IMG/VR virus record: IMGVR_UViG_3300050821_008340 | Span: 1 to 42,365 of that record | Source of the DNA: a virus | Reading direction: 5' to 3' (one strand) | Length of the DNA stretch: 42,365 nt | Part shown: in pieces, positions 28,980 through 36,234 of the stretch | Layout: each line of letters begins with the position of its first letter | Position numbering within the stretch: position 1 is the first letter of the stretch | Made by a program: the position numbers and the translations under genes | The notes under the pieces: generated by a model | Seen by the model: only the letters and a program-made list of their open reading frames with translations | What the model was told of the DNA's origin: nothing | Database searches by the model: none

Positions 28980-29176
28980 AGACCGCACCGATGAGCGGGG
29001 AGCCGAACGGGCATGATCAGGCGAACAGTGCGGCGATCGCCGCACTCGTCGAGCAGCTCGGCATCGCCAACCGGCGGATTGACGAGCTGCAGGCCGCCTT
29101 GACCGAGGAGCGCCGGCGGGTGATCGAGATTTTGACCCCCGATCGCCGGGCCTGGTGGCGCCGGCTGTTCCGCTAA
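28769..29176 (+). CDS. HTH protein with C-terminal coiled coil
   Basis: This 135-residue protein has an HTH of MerR/excisionase look (LTYAEVGELLGCSANAARMH, then RRHWPKRGANKIGERARVLV) and a coiled-coil-type C-terminus (IANRRIDELQAALTEERRRV) ending in an amphipathic WWRRLFR. Such proteins are common on alphaproteobacterial plasmids and phages, probably as regulators. It stands alone on the plus strand, with candidate operators in front and within. GGGGGAAGC precedes the ATG at 28769. Confidence 0.7.
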   Translation: MAEADQDRWLTYAEVGELLGCSANAARMHAARRHWPKRGANKIGERARVLVPESLDVQTVPWHVRPRAMAQTAPMSGEPNGHDQANSAAIAALVEQLGIANRRIDELQAALTEERRRVIEILTPDRRAWWRRLFR

Positions 29177-29211
29177 TTCCCCAATTCCGCTAATTCCGCA
29201 AATTCCGCTAA
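29168..29211. repeat. Five tandem TTCCGCTAA-type 9-mers between convergent genes
   Basis: Units start at 29168, 29177 (8 bases), 29185, 29194 and 29203. The first supplies the stop codon of the HTH gene and the last that of the nuclease gene on the other strand. Phasing is about 9 bp. The role is unknown. Confidence 0.6.
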
Positions 29212-29648
29212 GCCGCGGCGGGCCAGCCGCGCAGCGGGATGCCCCAGCGGGTGATCTGGTCGAGCGCTTCCTCGACGCTATGCGCGACGCCGATCGCCGC
29301 GAAGCCCCCCGATGCGATGAGCTTGGGAAAGACCTCTTCCTGACCTTCGAGGATGCGCGGCGATCCGCGCCGGGTGCGCCCGACGCGGGTTTTCGAAAGC
29401 CGGCCGCCGCGGCGCTTCAGCTCGAGGCCCCAGCAGCCGAAATACCAGATGATCACGTCGGGCATCCCGCGTTTAAGCCCGACGCGCGTCAGGCGTGCTG
29501 TCTCGTGCGGGGCGAGCTGCACATGGCCCGCCGGATAGCACGCCCAGAAGGCCGGCGGCGGCAGCAGCATGTCGAGGGCCCGAGCCAGCGCCTCGTGAAT
29601 GTCCAGCTCGAGCGGATCCGGCGGTGTGAGGCGGAAGGGGCGGGCCAT
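29208..29648 (-). CDS. VRR-NUC nuclease
   Basis: This 146-residue PD-(D/E)xK nuclease has D64 in KRGMPDVIIW and E76-L-K78 in CWGLELKRRGG, the metal and catalytic residues, and a downstream Q103 in EGQEEVFPKL. GGFAAIGVAHSVEEAL near the C-terminus is typical of phage VRR-NUC proteins. Known relatives act as structure-selective nucleases in recombination or restart. It is last in a leftward run that begins at 34600. Confidence 0.8.
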   Translation of the reverse strand: MARPFRLTPPDPLELDIHEALARALDMLLPPPAFWACYPAGHVQLAPHETARLTRVGLKRGMPDVIIWYFGCWGLELKRRGGRLSKTRVGRTRRGSPRILEGQEEVFPKLIASGGFAAIGVAHSVEEALDQITRWGIPLRGWPAAA

Positions 29649-30518
29649 TCAGTCGGCTCTTCCGCCGTCGATGACGGACAACAGCGGCGCCTCGTGCGTC
29701 AGGCGATACTGTGCCGGTTTGACGAACCCCTTGCTCGGGTCGCCCGCCAGGCACTTTCGCACCCACCCCCCCTTCTCGAACTCGCTGTGGCGGTGATAGA
29801 CCCGCCAGTGCCCGCGCCGCCAGTGCAGTGCCGGGGATTCGTGTTGGCCGCCTCTGCCGCTTCGGCTGACCGCATAGCGCACTGCCGGCACATTGAGCGT
29901 CAACACATGCGAAGGCTCGGCTTTCAAGCGCGGGAGTCCTCGTCTTAGCGTGCTGAGTTGCGGAATGGCGACTGGACCGGGCTGGTCGATGAGCAGCTTG
30001 TCGGACATCAGCGTGAGCACCCCAAGAAGCAGCTCGGCGGCCAGTTTGTCGACCTCGCTCTCAGCCTCAAAACGTTGGTAAAATTCGCTCGCCTCGGCAG
30101 GGTGGTTGTGAAACATCCCGCCCCATATGGTGGGCGGGGTTTCCTTCCAGCCGAGGCCGCTGCCGTCTTTGGGAGCCTGGCTCCATCCGCCTCCAGAGAT
30201 GTCACTGCAGTAAATAATCGAGACAACATCATCCCGGCTCTCCATTGCCAGGAGGCCAGACGCATCTTCAAATTCAAAGTAGCATGCGGGAAAAGGCAAA
30301 TACACATGCTCTTTGAGTTGCTCGGTTTCGTCGAAGGCAATTTCTCCGGTGTGCTCGACAAAAACGAACGGCAGGCGACGACAATCGAAAACGGTCGCGG
30401 CAAGGAATCCGGCGAACGGCATCAGGCCGGGAGCAACGTCGTCCAAACTATCAAAAAGGCGAGGCCAGTGCTTAAGCGCCGGAAGGATGTCGGTGTAGAG
30501 TGCTAGTCTTGATTTCAT
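29649..30518 (-). CDS. Phage protein with AcrVA2-like C-terminal motif
   Basis: This 289-residue protein is of unknown function. Its C-terminus contains LHWRRGHWRVYHRHSEFEKG, then WVRKCLAGD. A similar HxRRGHW tail is present in the anti-CRISPR AcrVA2 and in many uncharacterised phage proteins. Internal LPFPACYFEFEDASG also fits that family's general layout. Resemblance was judged from memory and is weak over the full length, so inhibition of Cas12a should not be assumed. ATG 30518 is chosen; it overlaps the preceding gene by 47 bases. Confidence 0.55.
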   Translation of the reverse strand: MKSRLALYTDILPALKHWPRLFDSLDDVAPGLMPFAGFLAATVFDCRRLPFVFVEHTGEIAFDETEQLKEHVYLPFPACYFEFEDASGLLAMESRDDVVSIIYCSDISGGGWSQAPKDGSGLGWKETPPTIWGGMFHNHPAEASEFYQRFEAESEVDKLAAELLLGVLTLMSDKLLIDQPGPVAIPQLSTLRRGLPRLKAEPSHVLTLNVPAVRYAVSRSGRGGQHESPALHWRRGHWRVYHRHSEFEKGGWVRKCLAGDPSKGFVKPAQYRLTHEAPLLSVIDGGRAD

Positions 30519-30750
30519 CTTCGAGCAGTCCTGCGGCAAGCCAGGCTTGGCGCAACTCGGGCGGTAGCTGGCGCCAGCGCGCGCGCCCCCTGGCATAGCG
30601 GGCCAATCGGGCGCACCGATCGGAACAGGACGTGGCCGGCATTTTGAGGCTGAGCCCGTCGCGATACAGCGCGCCGAGGAATCTTCCGCAGATCGGGCAG
30701 TGCACCGGGTAGAGCGGGCGCCCGTCGCGGCCGAGCGGGGTGAAGATCAC
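30472..30750 (-). CDS. Small zinc-finger protein
   Basis: This 92-residue protein has CPICGRF near the start and CSDRCAR about 25 residues later, a likely Cys4 site, followed by a basic helix (RLARYARGRARWRQLPPELR). The GTG start overlaps the preceding stop (GTGA). Confidence 0.6.
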   Translation of the reverse strand: MIFTPLGRDGRPLYPVHCPICGRFLGALYRDGLSLKMPATSCSDRCARLARYARGRARWRQLPPELRQAWLAAGLLEDEIKTSTLHRHPSGA

Positions 30751-31004
30751 GCCGGCGGCTCGGTCTCGACCTCCCCGTTGCCGATCGCCAGCGATTTGAG
30801 CGGCTCGGATCGGCCCTCACTCTCGGCCCATTTGCGGAACTCCAGCTCGAGTGACGCCACCGTGACGATGGTCCTGGCGGTGTGCGAGATTGCCCGGGCC
30901 TGCTCGGCGTCGATCTGCTTGCCGTTCAGCCGGTCGATCGTGTCGAACAGGGCGTCGACCAGGCCCTGCGAGGTTCGCGCGACCTTCTGCATACTCTGCG
31001 CCAT
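30747..31004 (-). CDS. Small helical phage protein of unknown function
   Basis: This 85-residue protein reads VDALFDTIDRLNGKQIDAEQ, then ARAISHTARTIVTVASLELE, a pattern I have seen in phage proteins without assigned function. A GGAGG upstream of ATG 31004 defines the start. Confidence 0.65.
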   Translation of the reverse strand: MAQSMQKVARTSQGLVDALFDTIDRLNGKQIDAEQARAISHTARTIVTVASLELEFRKWAESEGRSEPLKSLAIGNGEVETEPPA

Positions 31005-31026
31005 CGGTTCCTCCGGGGGGTGAGGG

Positions 31027-31278
31027 TTAGATGCTAAGGCTGAGCTGCTCTGAGCTGGCGTGGTCGGGGCAATAATCGACGTTGCGGCCAGCCGGCACCC
31101 GGTGCACCTCGCATAGCCAGCGGTCGCAGGTGCCGTGCCCCAGCGGGTTGCGCGCGTCGCACTGGTAGCGGCCGGGCTCTTCGCACAGCGCCACCGAACA
31201 GCGCGGCGAGCGCCGCCGGCCTCGGGTGCAGATGATCGCCGGACTGCCATCGGGGAGACGCACTGGCGTGCATGTCAT
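31027..31278 (-). CDS. Small Cys-rich zinc-binding protein
   Basis: This 83-residue protein has a Cys/His array (ALCEEPGRYQCDARNPLGHG, then TCDRWLCEVHR and DYCPDH) typical of a two-site zinc finger in phage proteins. Its function is unknown. Confidence 0.65.
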   Translation of the reverse strand: MTCTPVRLPDGSPAIICTRGRRRSPRCSVALCEEPGRYQCDARNPLGHGTCDRWLCEVHRVPAGRNVDYCPDHASSEQLSLSI

Positions 31279-31320
31279 TGGCAGGCTGCCCTTTCGCTCG
31301 GCGTGGCACTGGCGGGTGGG

Positions 31321-31332
31321 GTTATTAGTAAC
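31321..31332. promoter_or_regulatory. Operator-like site GTTATTAGTAAC
   Basis: This is an exact consensus copy in the 60-base gap between 31278 and 31339. On the minus strand it sits 43 bases upstream of the 31278 start, a place for an operator. Confidence 0.55.
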
Positions 31333-31338
31333 GCCGGA

Positions 31339-31782
31339 TCAGGCCGCCCTGAAGCGCCCTCGAGCCCAGGCTGCAAGCGAGTCGGCATGTTTCAGCTTGG
31401 CGCGCCCTTCAGCCCGCAAACGCTCAATATTGTAATCGGCGTCGGCTTCGCTCAGCACTTCGAGCCGAATATATTCGGGCTCGTGACTATTGCTTGATCG
31501 AGCTGTCGGATAGCGCGCCTGGAGCTCGGGGAACAATTCATGCTGGCTACGCTCGCCGGCGAGCTCGTCGCCTTCGAAAGTCCTGCGCAACAGCTCGCGG
31601 GCAAGCTGCCGCAGTTGCAGGTGGCAGGCGATATAGATCAGCGGAAAGTCGTCGCGGACTCGGCGGCGCGGGTCGAGCTGCTGATACGCCTCGGTGGCGA
31701 CCCAAGATGGGCTGATCCGGTCGTGGTGCGCCCGTAGCTCAAGGATCCGGGCGAGAATTTCAATGAGCTGTCGGGTTTCCAT
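31339..31782 (-). CDS. Protein of unknown function
   Basis: This 147-residue protein (RISPSWVATEAYQQLDPRRR, IYIACHLQLRQLARELLR) resembles prophage proteins of unknown function. It overlaps the upstream gene by 23 bases. Confidence 0.6.
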   Translation of the reverse strand: METRQLIEILARILELRAHHDRISPSWVATEAYQQLDPRRRVRDDFPLIYIACHLQLRQLARELLRRTFEGDELAGERSQHELFPELQARYPTARSSNSHEPEYIRLEVLSEADADYNIERLRAEGRAKLKHADSLAAWARGRFRAA

Positions 31783-32422
31783 CGACCTCTCCCAGCCATT
31801 TGAGCCAATCGGCGACTAGCGGGGCGAGCTCGCGCACGTCCTCGCGCATTTCCGGTGTCATCGTCGCCAGCAGATCGCGCGGGTGTTGTGTCAGCAGACC
31901 GTCGCGCTGGAAATCGCGCAGGCGACCCCAGAGCCACAGCGCCGCGGCCGACACTGGCTCGACGGGTGGCGCTGGCGAGACCGTCTCGATGATCCTGCCG
32001 GCGTTCGGCCTGGCGGACCCGGCAAGTGCTGTCTCGAATTGATCGTCGGGCACAGCGCCGAGCTTTTGCCAGCTCGATGACTGTTTTTCCGAGACGCCAA
32101 GATCGTGCAGGGTCGAAACTCCTGCCGAACCGGAAGGAGTTTTTGCCGGGCGACCGCCCTTCGCCTTTTCGCCAGCACTGTAGAGCTGGCCCCACCTGCG
32201 CTCGGCGCGCAGCCGGATCTCGCAGCACTGCCGCTCGGCTTCGGTGTTGCGCGCCTGGCGCGCGTAATGCTCCAACGCCGCCGCACGGTCGCGGATGTCT
32301 TTGACCTCGTCGGTCGAAAAGGCGTCCGCGATCGCCCGGCACATCGCGTCGTAGCGGATGAGCTCGCCGGCGACCTGGGCAGGCTCGATCAGGGCGAGCG
32401 AGGTTTGCGCCGCGTCCATCAC
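31760..32422 (-). CDS. Conserved phage/plasmid protein of unknown function
   Basis: This 220-residue protein has an N-terminal block, RYDAMCRAIADAFSTDEVKD then ALEHYARQARNTEAERQCCE and IRLRAERRWGQL. It is widespread in phages and plasmids without assigned function. A helix-turn-helix-like stretch follows (STLHDLGVSEKQSSSWQKLG), suggesting DNA binding. It overlaps the next upstream gene by ATGA. Confidence 0.65.
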   Translation of the reverse strand: MMDAAQTSLALIEPAQVAGELIRYDAMCRAIADAFSTDEVKDIRDRAAALEHYARQARNTEAERQCCEIRLRAERRWGQLYSAGEKAKGGRPAKTPSGSAGVSTLHDLGVSEKQSSSWQKLGAVPDDQFETALAGSARPNAGRIIETVSPAPPVEPVSAAALWLWGRLRDFQRDGLLTQHPRDLLATMTPEMREDVRELAPLVADWLKWLGEVDGNPTAH

Positions 32423-32607
32423 AGATGCCCGCTGGTCGGCCAGTATTGCCAGCCCTGCTTCTCGCCAATGCGGGTCAGCAGTGCGGCGATCTCGGTGTCG
32501 ATGATGTCGCGCAGGGTGTGCATCTCCCGTTCGTCGGCGACGCGCCGCAGGATCGTGTCGGTGGTGTTGCTGGCGACGGCCAGCAGGTTCGGGTCGTCGG
32601 GCTCCAT
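32419..32607 (-). CDS. Small helical protein of unknown function
   Basis: This 62-residue protein (MEPDDPNLLAVASNTTDTIL) starts at 32607 in a TGATG overlap with the upstream small frame, which supports both genes. Confidence 0.5.
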   Translation of the reverse strand: MEPDDPNLLAVASNTTDTILRRVADEREMHTLRDIIDTEIAALLTRIGEKQGWQYWPTSGHL

Positions 32608-32684
32608 CAGAACGGCCAGAACCGCCAGCCCAGCCAGATGATCAGCGCCCACACGCCAAGCGAAGGCAGCAAGGCGAAGGCCAT
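32607..32684 (-). CDS. Very small membrane peptide, possible
   Basis: A 25-codon frame (MAFALLPSLGVWALIIWLGW) encodes one transmembrane helix and is linked by TGATG to the next gene. The frame is open further upstream without a clear start, so the N-terminus is unsure. Confidence 0.35.
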   Translation of the reverse strand: MAFALLPSLGVWALIIWLGWRFWPF

Positions 32685-32872
32685 GCCGCGGCGCACCCCG
32701 CGACCGCAGTCGTCCTCGTCCTGCTGCTCGGCCAGGTCGGCGGGGATCGCGAAAATTAAATTGCCATTTTTCGGTGAGTGCCGACCCCCCAGATGTTGTG
32801 TTAACCCGTTGTCCCCCGACAACTTTCCGGGGAAATTCGGATTTTCCGCGAAAAGGCTCACGGCGAATTTTT

Positions 32873-32888
32873 CATAATCGCGGTTATG
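32873..32888. promoter_or_regulatory. Near-palindrome CATAATCGCGGTTATG
   Basis: Fourteen of 16 bases are symmetric. It lies just downstream of the gene ending at 32894, in a 209-base gap (32685-32893) with no clear gene, and could be an operator for the leftward genes beyond. Confidence 0.35.
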
Positions 32889-32893
32889 CGTCG

Positions 32894-33160
32894 TCAGGCG
32901 GCAGACGCGACAATCTTGACGGGAGGCGGCGCGCTGCTGTTCGCATTGGCCTCGACCCGTTTTCGACCCGTTTTCGACCCGTTTTCGGGGATCGCCACGG
33001 CCGCGGCGGCGGCGCTGAGCAGCTCGGCCAGCCCGTTGCCGTGCAGCATCATCTGCAGCTCGAAGGCGCCGCCGCTCTTCGCGTCGGCGAGCCGCACGGT
33101 GCGGCCCGTCAGCAAGGCGCGGCACAGCGCCTCGTCGAGCACGATGCGCAGGCTGATCAC
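32894..33160 (-). CDS. Small protein of unknown function
   Basis: This 88-residue protein (ISLRIVLDEALCRALLTGRT, ELQMMLHGNGLAELLSAAAA) starts at a GTG overlapping the GapR-like stop (GTGA). Three 11-bp repeats encode its ENGSKTGRKRVE segment. Confidence 0.55.
   Translation of the reverse strand: MISLRIVLDEALCRALLTGRTVRLADAKSGGAFELQMMLHGNGLAELLSAAAAAVAIPENGSKTGRKRVEANANSSAPPPVKIVASAA
32953..32985. repeat. Three tandem CGACCCGTTTT 11-mers
   Basis: Exact copies start at 32953, 32964 and 32975, inside the coding region 32894-33160. The period is not a multiple of three, so protein repetition is not the reason. It could arise by slippage or bind a protein. Confidence 0.7.
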
Positions 33161-33753
33161 GCTGCGGCGCCAGATTTGGGCCGGTTCCTCGAGCCCGGCG
33201 GCCGGCCGCGCTTCCTCGGCGGCGGCGCCTCGCTCGGGCCGATCTTGCGCGCCAAGACCTCCTGGCCGGCGAGCCAGTTGGTGTCCCAGGTCTGATAGAG
33301 CAGCGTTCCCGGCGACCACGGATTGGCGTCGCGATCGCGGCCCGCCTCGCCGGCGGCCCGCCCCGCCATCTGCACCTGGTGTTGCTGGTGCTCGCTGACC
33401 GCGGCGGTGTCCTCGCCGTTGGGCGCTGGGCGGGTGCCGCGCTCCGGGTCGATCCAGTCGGACTGATAGCCGATCGGCTTGCCGAACCACAGCATGTACA
33501 GCCGGAAGTCGCGGTCGTGCTGGTCGCGCTTGTCGCCGGATTGCTCGGCCACCTTGCGCGCCTGGTCGACGGCTTTCATGTTGAGCCCGGCCCCGATCGC
33601 GCGCTTGCGGACGTCCTTGCGCATGCCGACCGCCTCGGCCACCGCCTGGTCGGCGTTGTCGAGCTCCTCGACGAATTTGAGAAACGTCGCCTGGCTGACG
33701 TTGCTGCCGGGGTGAGGTGCTGACGAGGTCGCTGGTCCTGTGTGCTCGCTCAT
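33157..33753 (-). CDS. GapR-like protein with RMF-like segment and AT-hook
   Basis: This 198-residue protein has three parts. Residues about 23-93 (FLKFVEELDNADQAVAEAVG, RAIGAGLNMKAVDQARKVAE, RDFRLYMLWFG) follow the helical plan of GapR/DUF2312, the alphaproteobacterial nucleoid protein that binds overtwisted DNA. Residues about 130-165 (AGRAAGEAGRDRDANPWSPG, WDTNWLAGQ) resemble ribosome modulation factor. The end (PRKRGRPPGSRNRPKSG) contains an AT-hook core, RGRP. It would bind AT-rich DNA. GapR likeness is a judgement from pattern and is less certain than the CtrA call. It is coupled to the HTH regulator upstream (ATGA). Confidence 0.5.
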   Translation of the reverse strand: MSEHTGPATSSAPHPGSNVSQATFLKFVEELDNADQAVAEAVGMRKDVRKRAIGAGLNMKAVDQARKVAEQSGDKRDQHDRDFRLYMLWFGKPIGYQSDWIDPERGTRPAPNGEDTAAVSEHQQHQVQMAGRAAGEAGRDRDANPWSPGTLLYQTWDTNWLAGQEVLARKIGPSEAPPPRKRGRPPGSRNRPKSGAAA

Positions 33754-34034
33754 TCCCGCGCCCTCCCTGACAGAAACGAGTCGGCGCTGAGCGCCCCCTC
33801 GCTGAACTCGATCAGTCGCTCGATGACGCCGAGGGTCGGGGTCTGATGCCGGGTCTCAATGCGGGAAATTGTGGATTTGCTGACCTTGACCGCGGCGGCG
33901 ACGCTCTCCTGCGACAGCCGGCGCTGGATGCGGAATGTCTTGAGCGGGTGCACCGCCGCCAACGCGCTCACCTCATCGGGATACGCTGGGAGCGGGGGCG
34001 CAGGTGGTTCGCTCGCGGTCGATTCGCCTCGCAT
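33750..34034 (-). CDS. XRE-family HTH transcriptional regulator
   Basis: This 94-residue protein has a Cro/C1-type helix-turn-helix (LKTFRIQRRLSQESVAAAVK, then VSKSTISRIETRHQTPTLG) after a Pro-rich N-terminus. It is probably a phage repressor or antirepressor of the leftward genes. It is the first gene after a long AT-richer gap. No peptidase or multimerisation domain is present. Confidence 0.8.
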   Translation of the reverse strand: MRGESTASEPPAPPLPAYPDEVSALAAVHPLKTFRIQRRLSQESVAAAVKVSKSTISRIETRHQTPTLGVIERLIEFSEGALSADSFLSGRARE

Positions 34035-34369
34035 CGCCGGAATTAACCAGTCGAGGCAAAAGTTGCACGCCGTGTAACAAATCTGTCAACGCCAAATCCG
34101 CGAGTATCCCCAAAAATAGGTTACGCCAGATGCAACACCCGCAGCAAATAAGGCCTAAGCGGCGGGTCTCTGGGGCAAATACCCGATGAGGCTCGCGGGG
34201 CGCGTCAAGCGGAATATTATTTCATGCATGCTGGCGCGCGCCAAAAAATTGCCGCAAAGCCGCAAAGAGAAATTCGTTAACGCGACGAATATAATTTAGG
34301 AGAGGGAATTTTTAGACTTGGCCCAGCCGTGTGCGGCGGAAACATCGCAGGTGCGGCGAAATTAACCCA
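34035..34369. promoter_or_regulatory. 335-base regulatory gap between two HTH genes
   Basis: No gene is seen. The segment is AT-rich for this genome. It has a perfect TATAAT at 34290-34295 followed by TTAGGAGAGG, but no rightward gene starts nearby and no -35 at standard spacing is clear. TTAACCCATTAACC at 34362-34375 contains two TTAAC half-sites of the CtrA type at a non-standard spacing. It is probably the control region of the XRE gene. Confidence 0.45.
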
Positions 34370-34600
34370 TTAACCTTTTTTATTGCGCCGGGCGGGTGGC
34401 GGGTAAATGTCGGGCCGCAGCTCGTGGCGCGGGATCTTGATCGCCTTTTCGATGATCAGCACATGCTCGACCGGAATGCGCGTCCACACCGCGACGGTCG
34501 AGGAGCTGCGCTCGACCAGGCGCGCCAGCTTGCGGACCCCGCCGGCTTCGGCGATGGCGATCTCCAAACCGGGGTCGCGTTGGTTGGTCATGGCGAGCAA
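34370..34600 (-). CDS. Cro/YdaS-like HTH protein
   Basis: This protein of up to 76 residues has GLEIAIAEAGGVRKLARLVE, then SSSTVAVWTRIPVEHVLII and RHELRPDIYPP. This is the signature of YdaS-type Cro-like regulators. It opens the leftward block and is divergent from the gene at 34682, the layout of a switch region. The start is TTG 34600 (AGGA three bases upstream) or ATG 34591. Confidence 0.75.
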   Translation of the reverse strand: MLAMTNQRDPGLEIAIAEAGGVRKLARLVERSSSTVAVWTRIPVEHVLIIEKAIKIPRHELRPDIYPPPARRNKKG

Positions 34601-34681
34601 AAATCCTAAATCGCCGGTCGCCCGGCGACAAGGGCTGCGCTAGAATATGGCGAGCAACAAGGGAATTTCCGGGCGCCCCCG

Positions 34682-34897
34682 ATGGCCGATCACGAGCAGA
34701 CGATTCGCAACTGGTCCGCCTTTGTGACGATCAACCTCGGCATGCTCGCCGGCACGGTCGAGGGGATCACCCAATCGCTCGACACGATGAACCCGGAGCA
34801 GCGCGAGCGGATGGCGCGCGAGCTCGCCCCGTCGCTCGATCGCGTCGAGCGGGTCCTAGCGCAGTTGCGCAGTTTTTTGACCCCGCACAAGAATTGA
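34682..34897 (+). CDS. Small helical protein of unknown function
   Basis: This 71-residue protein (TVEGITQSLDTMNPEQRERM) is helical and acidic. It is the first gene of the rightward run. A TAGAAT element at 34640-34645 could be its -10. It overlaps the next gene by one base (TGATG). Confidence 0.55.
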   Translation: MADHEQTIRNWSAFVTINLGMLAGTVEGITQSLDTMNPEQRERMARELAPSLDRVERVLAQLRSFLTPHKN

Positions 34898-35271
34898 TGA
34901 CCGAGCCACCCAAATTGCCGCCGGGCTCGCCCTGCACGAATTGCGGCAAGTGCTGCACCAATTCCTCGTTCATGGGCTCGCTGAGCGCTACCGAGGCGGA
35001 CGTGCGCCGGTGGCGGCGCGAGGGGCGGGATGACATCTTGCGGTTTGCCGCGGTGCTCGGGCCGGGCGGCGCGTCTCTGCCGGGCGGCGGGTTTGCCGAT
35101 CTGTGGATCGACCAGCAGACCGGAAACGAACGCGAGCGCTGCCCTTTTGTCCGCAAGGTGCGCGGTACCAAGCGCTACCTGTGCACGATCTATGAGACCC
35201 GCCCGCAGGTCTGCCGGGATTACACCGCGTGGGCACCCGGCTCGATCTGCGAGGTGGTGAGCGACGAGTGA
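34897..35271 (+). CDS. YkgJ-type cysteine-cluster protein (2)
   Basis: This 124-residue protein has PCTNCGKCCTNSS near the start and RCPFVRKVRGTKRYLCTIYE, then RPQVCRDY, the Cys arrangement of YkgJ-family metal-binding domains. It is shorter than the copy at 13523 and clearly a different branch. A CPF motif and IYETRP are family hallmarks. Confidence 0.8.
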   Translation: MTEPPKLPPGSPCTNCGKCCTNSSFMGSLSATEADVRRWRREGRDDILRFAAVLGPGGASLPGGGFADLWIDQQTGNERERCPFVRKVRGTKRYLCTIYETRPQVCRDYTAWAPGSICEVVSDE

Positions 35272-35567
35272 TGTTGCAGCCAGGAGTAGGCCGCGACGTG
35301 GTGCCCTGGGAAAGCTACCCCGAATGTCCCGACTGCGGCGCCAACGCCTGGCGGCTTGGACCGCGCGGCGGCTTGTCGGTCAACATCGAATGCACGCGTT
35401 GCGGTGAAGCGTTCAACGCCGTGCTCGCCCTACAACTGATTCAGCGGATCACCGGCGGCGCCCAGGAATACGATGTCACCCGGTGCCATTACTGCGGGCA
35501 GCCGACCGGCTCGCGCTATCACCTGATGCACTGCCCGCTTGGCAAGGGGCCGGATCATGCCACGTAA
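35271..35567 (+). CDS. Small protein with zinc-ribbon motifs
   Basis: This 98-residue protein has CPDCGANAW, then CTRCGEAF, and a third pair, CHYCGQPTG, with a final HCPLG. The first two pairs probably form one zinc ribbon. The ATG at 35271 overlaps the previous stop as TGATG. Confidence 0.7.
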   Translation: MLQPGVGRDVVPWESYPECPDCGANAWRLGPRGGLSVNIECTRCGEAFNAVLALQLIQRITGGAQEYDVTRCHYCGQPTGSRYHLMHCPLGKGPDHAT

Positions 35568-36018
35568 GCCGGCCCTGCCGGGGCGGGGATTGCCCGACAA
35601 GCTCGCCCGCTACTACATCACGCAGGTGCCGAGCTACGAGCGGCCGAAGGGTGCGGGGCGGGTGGCGATCGAGCCCGAGCCCGGCTATTTCCGGCTGAAG
35701 CTGGTGCGCGGCGGGCCGTGGGTTCCGGCGATCATCTGGCGGCCGTGCCCGCTGATCCTGCCCGATCCGCTCGAGGCGACCGCTCCGGGGCCCGAGCAAT
35801 GGTGTCAGCCGGCCGAGCGCTCGCGCCCGTTGCGCGCGCGGATCGGCGAGGATGAGGCGGACCCCTTCGACGTGTGGACGCGCGGCAGCGACATCGACGC
35901 CCGCGAATATGCCATGCGCCTGGCGCGCCGGGATTGGGCGGTGCGCTTTGCCCCGGCCCAGCCCGAGGCCAATCCGAAGAAGCCCGCCGAGCTCGCCAAG
36001 CTGCCGTCGCTGTTCTAG
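35557..36018 (+). CDS. Conserved phage protein of unknown function
   Basis: This 153-residue protein contains PGYFRLKLVRGGPWVPAIIW, then DPFDVWTRGSDIDAREYAM, a pattern seen in phage proteins of unknown role. It starts inside the end of the preceding gene (11-base overlap). Confidence 0.6.
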   Translation: MPRKPALPGRGLPDKLARYYITQVPSYERPKGAGRVAIEPEPGYFRLKLVRGGPWVPAIIWRPCPLILPDPLEATAPGPEQWCQPAERSRPLRARIGEDEADPFDVWTRGSDIDAREYAMRLARRDWAVRFAPAQPEANPKKPAELAKLPSLF

Positions 36019-36039
36019 CGACGTTCTTCTCCCCAAGGC

Positions 36040-36051
36040 GTTACTAATAAC
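36040..36051. promoter_or_regulatory. Operator-like site, reverse orientation (GTTACTAATAAC)
   Basis: This is an exact inverse copy of GTTATTAGTAAC, in the 216-base gap before the recombination operon. A 9-bp hairpin at 36081-36105 (GGGTGCTCG/CGAGCGCCC) follows. A possible promoter (TTGGCG near 36179) and AGGAGG before 36235 complete the gap. Confidence 0.55.
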
Positions 36052-36234
36052 GGCCTGTTGCAGGGGCATTCCAGCCCCGAGGGTGCTCGATAAATGCGAG
36101 CGCCCGCGGAAATTAAATTCCGCCGGTTGAAAATGGGGAAATTCAATAAAAAACCCTCGGTTTTCCTGCCGGAACGATTGGCGCGGGCCTCCGAAAAATG
36201 CTAGGTTCAATCGAGCACAGCAGGAGGGGATTTT

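Noticed and set aside
34362-34375. CtrA binding site TTAACCCATTAACC
   Set aside because: Half-sites are four bases apart, not seven as in the known CtrA site. It is kept only as a remark.
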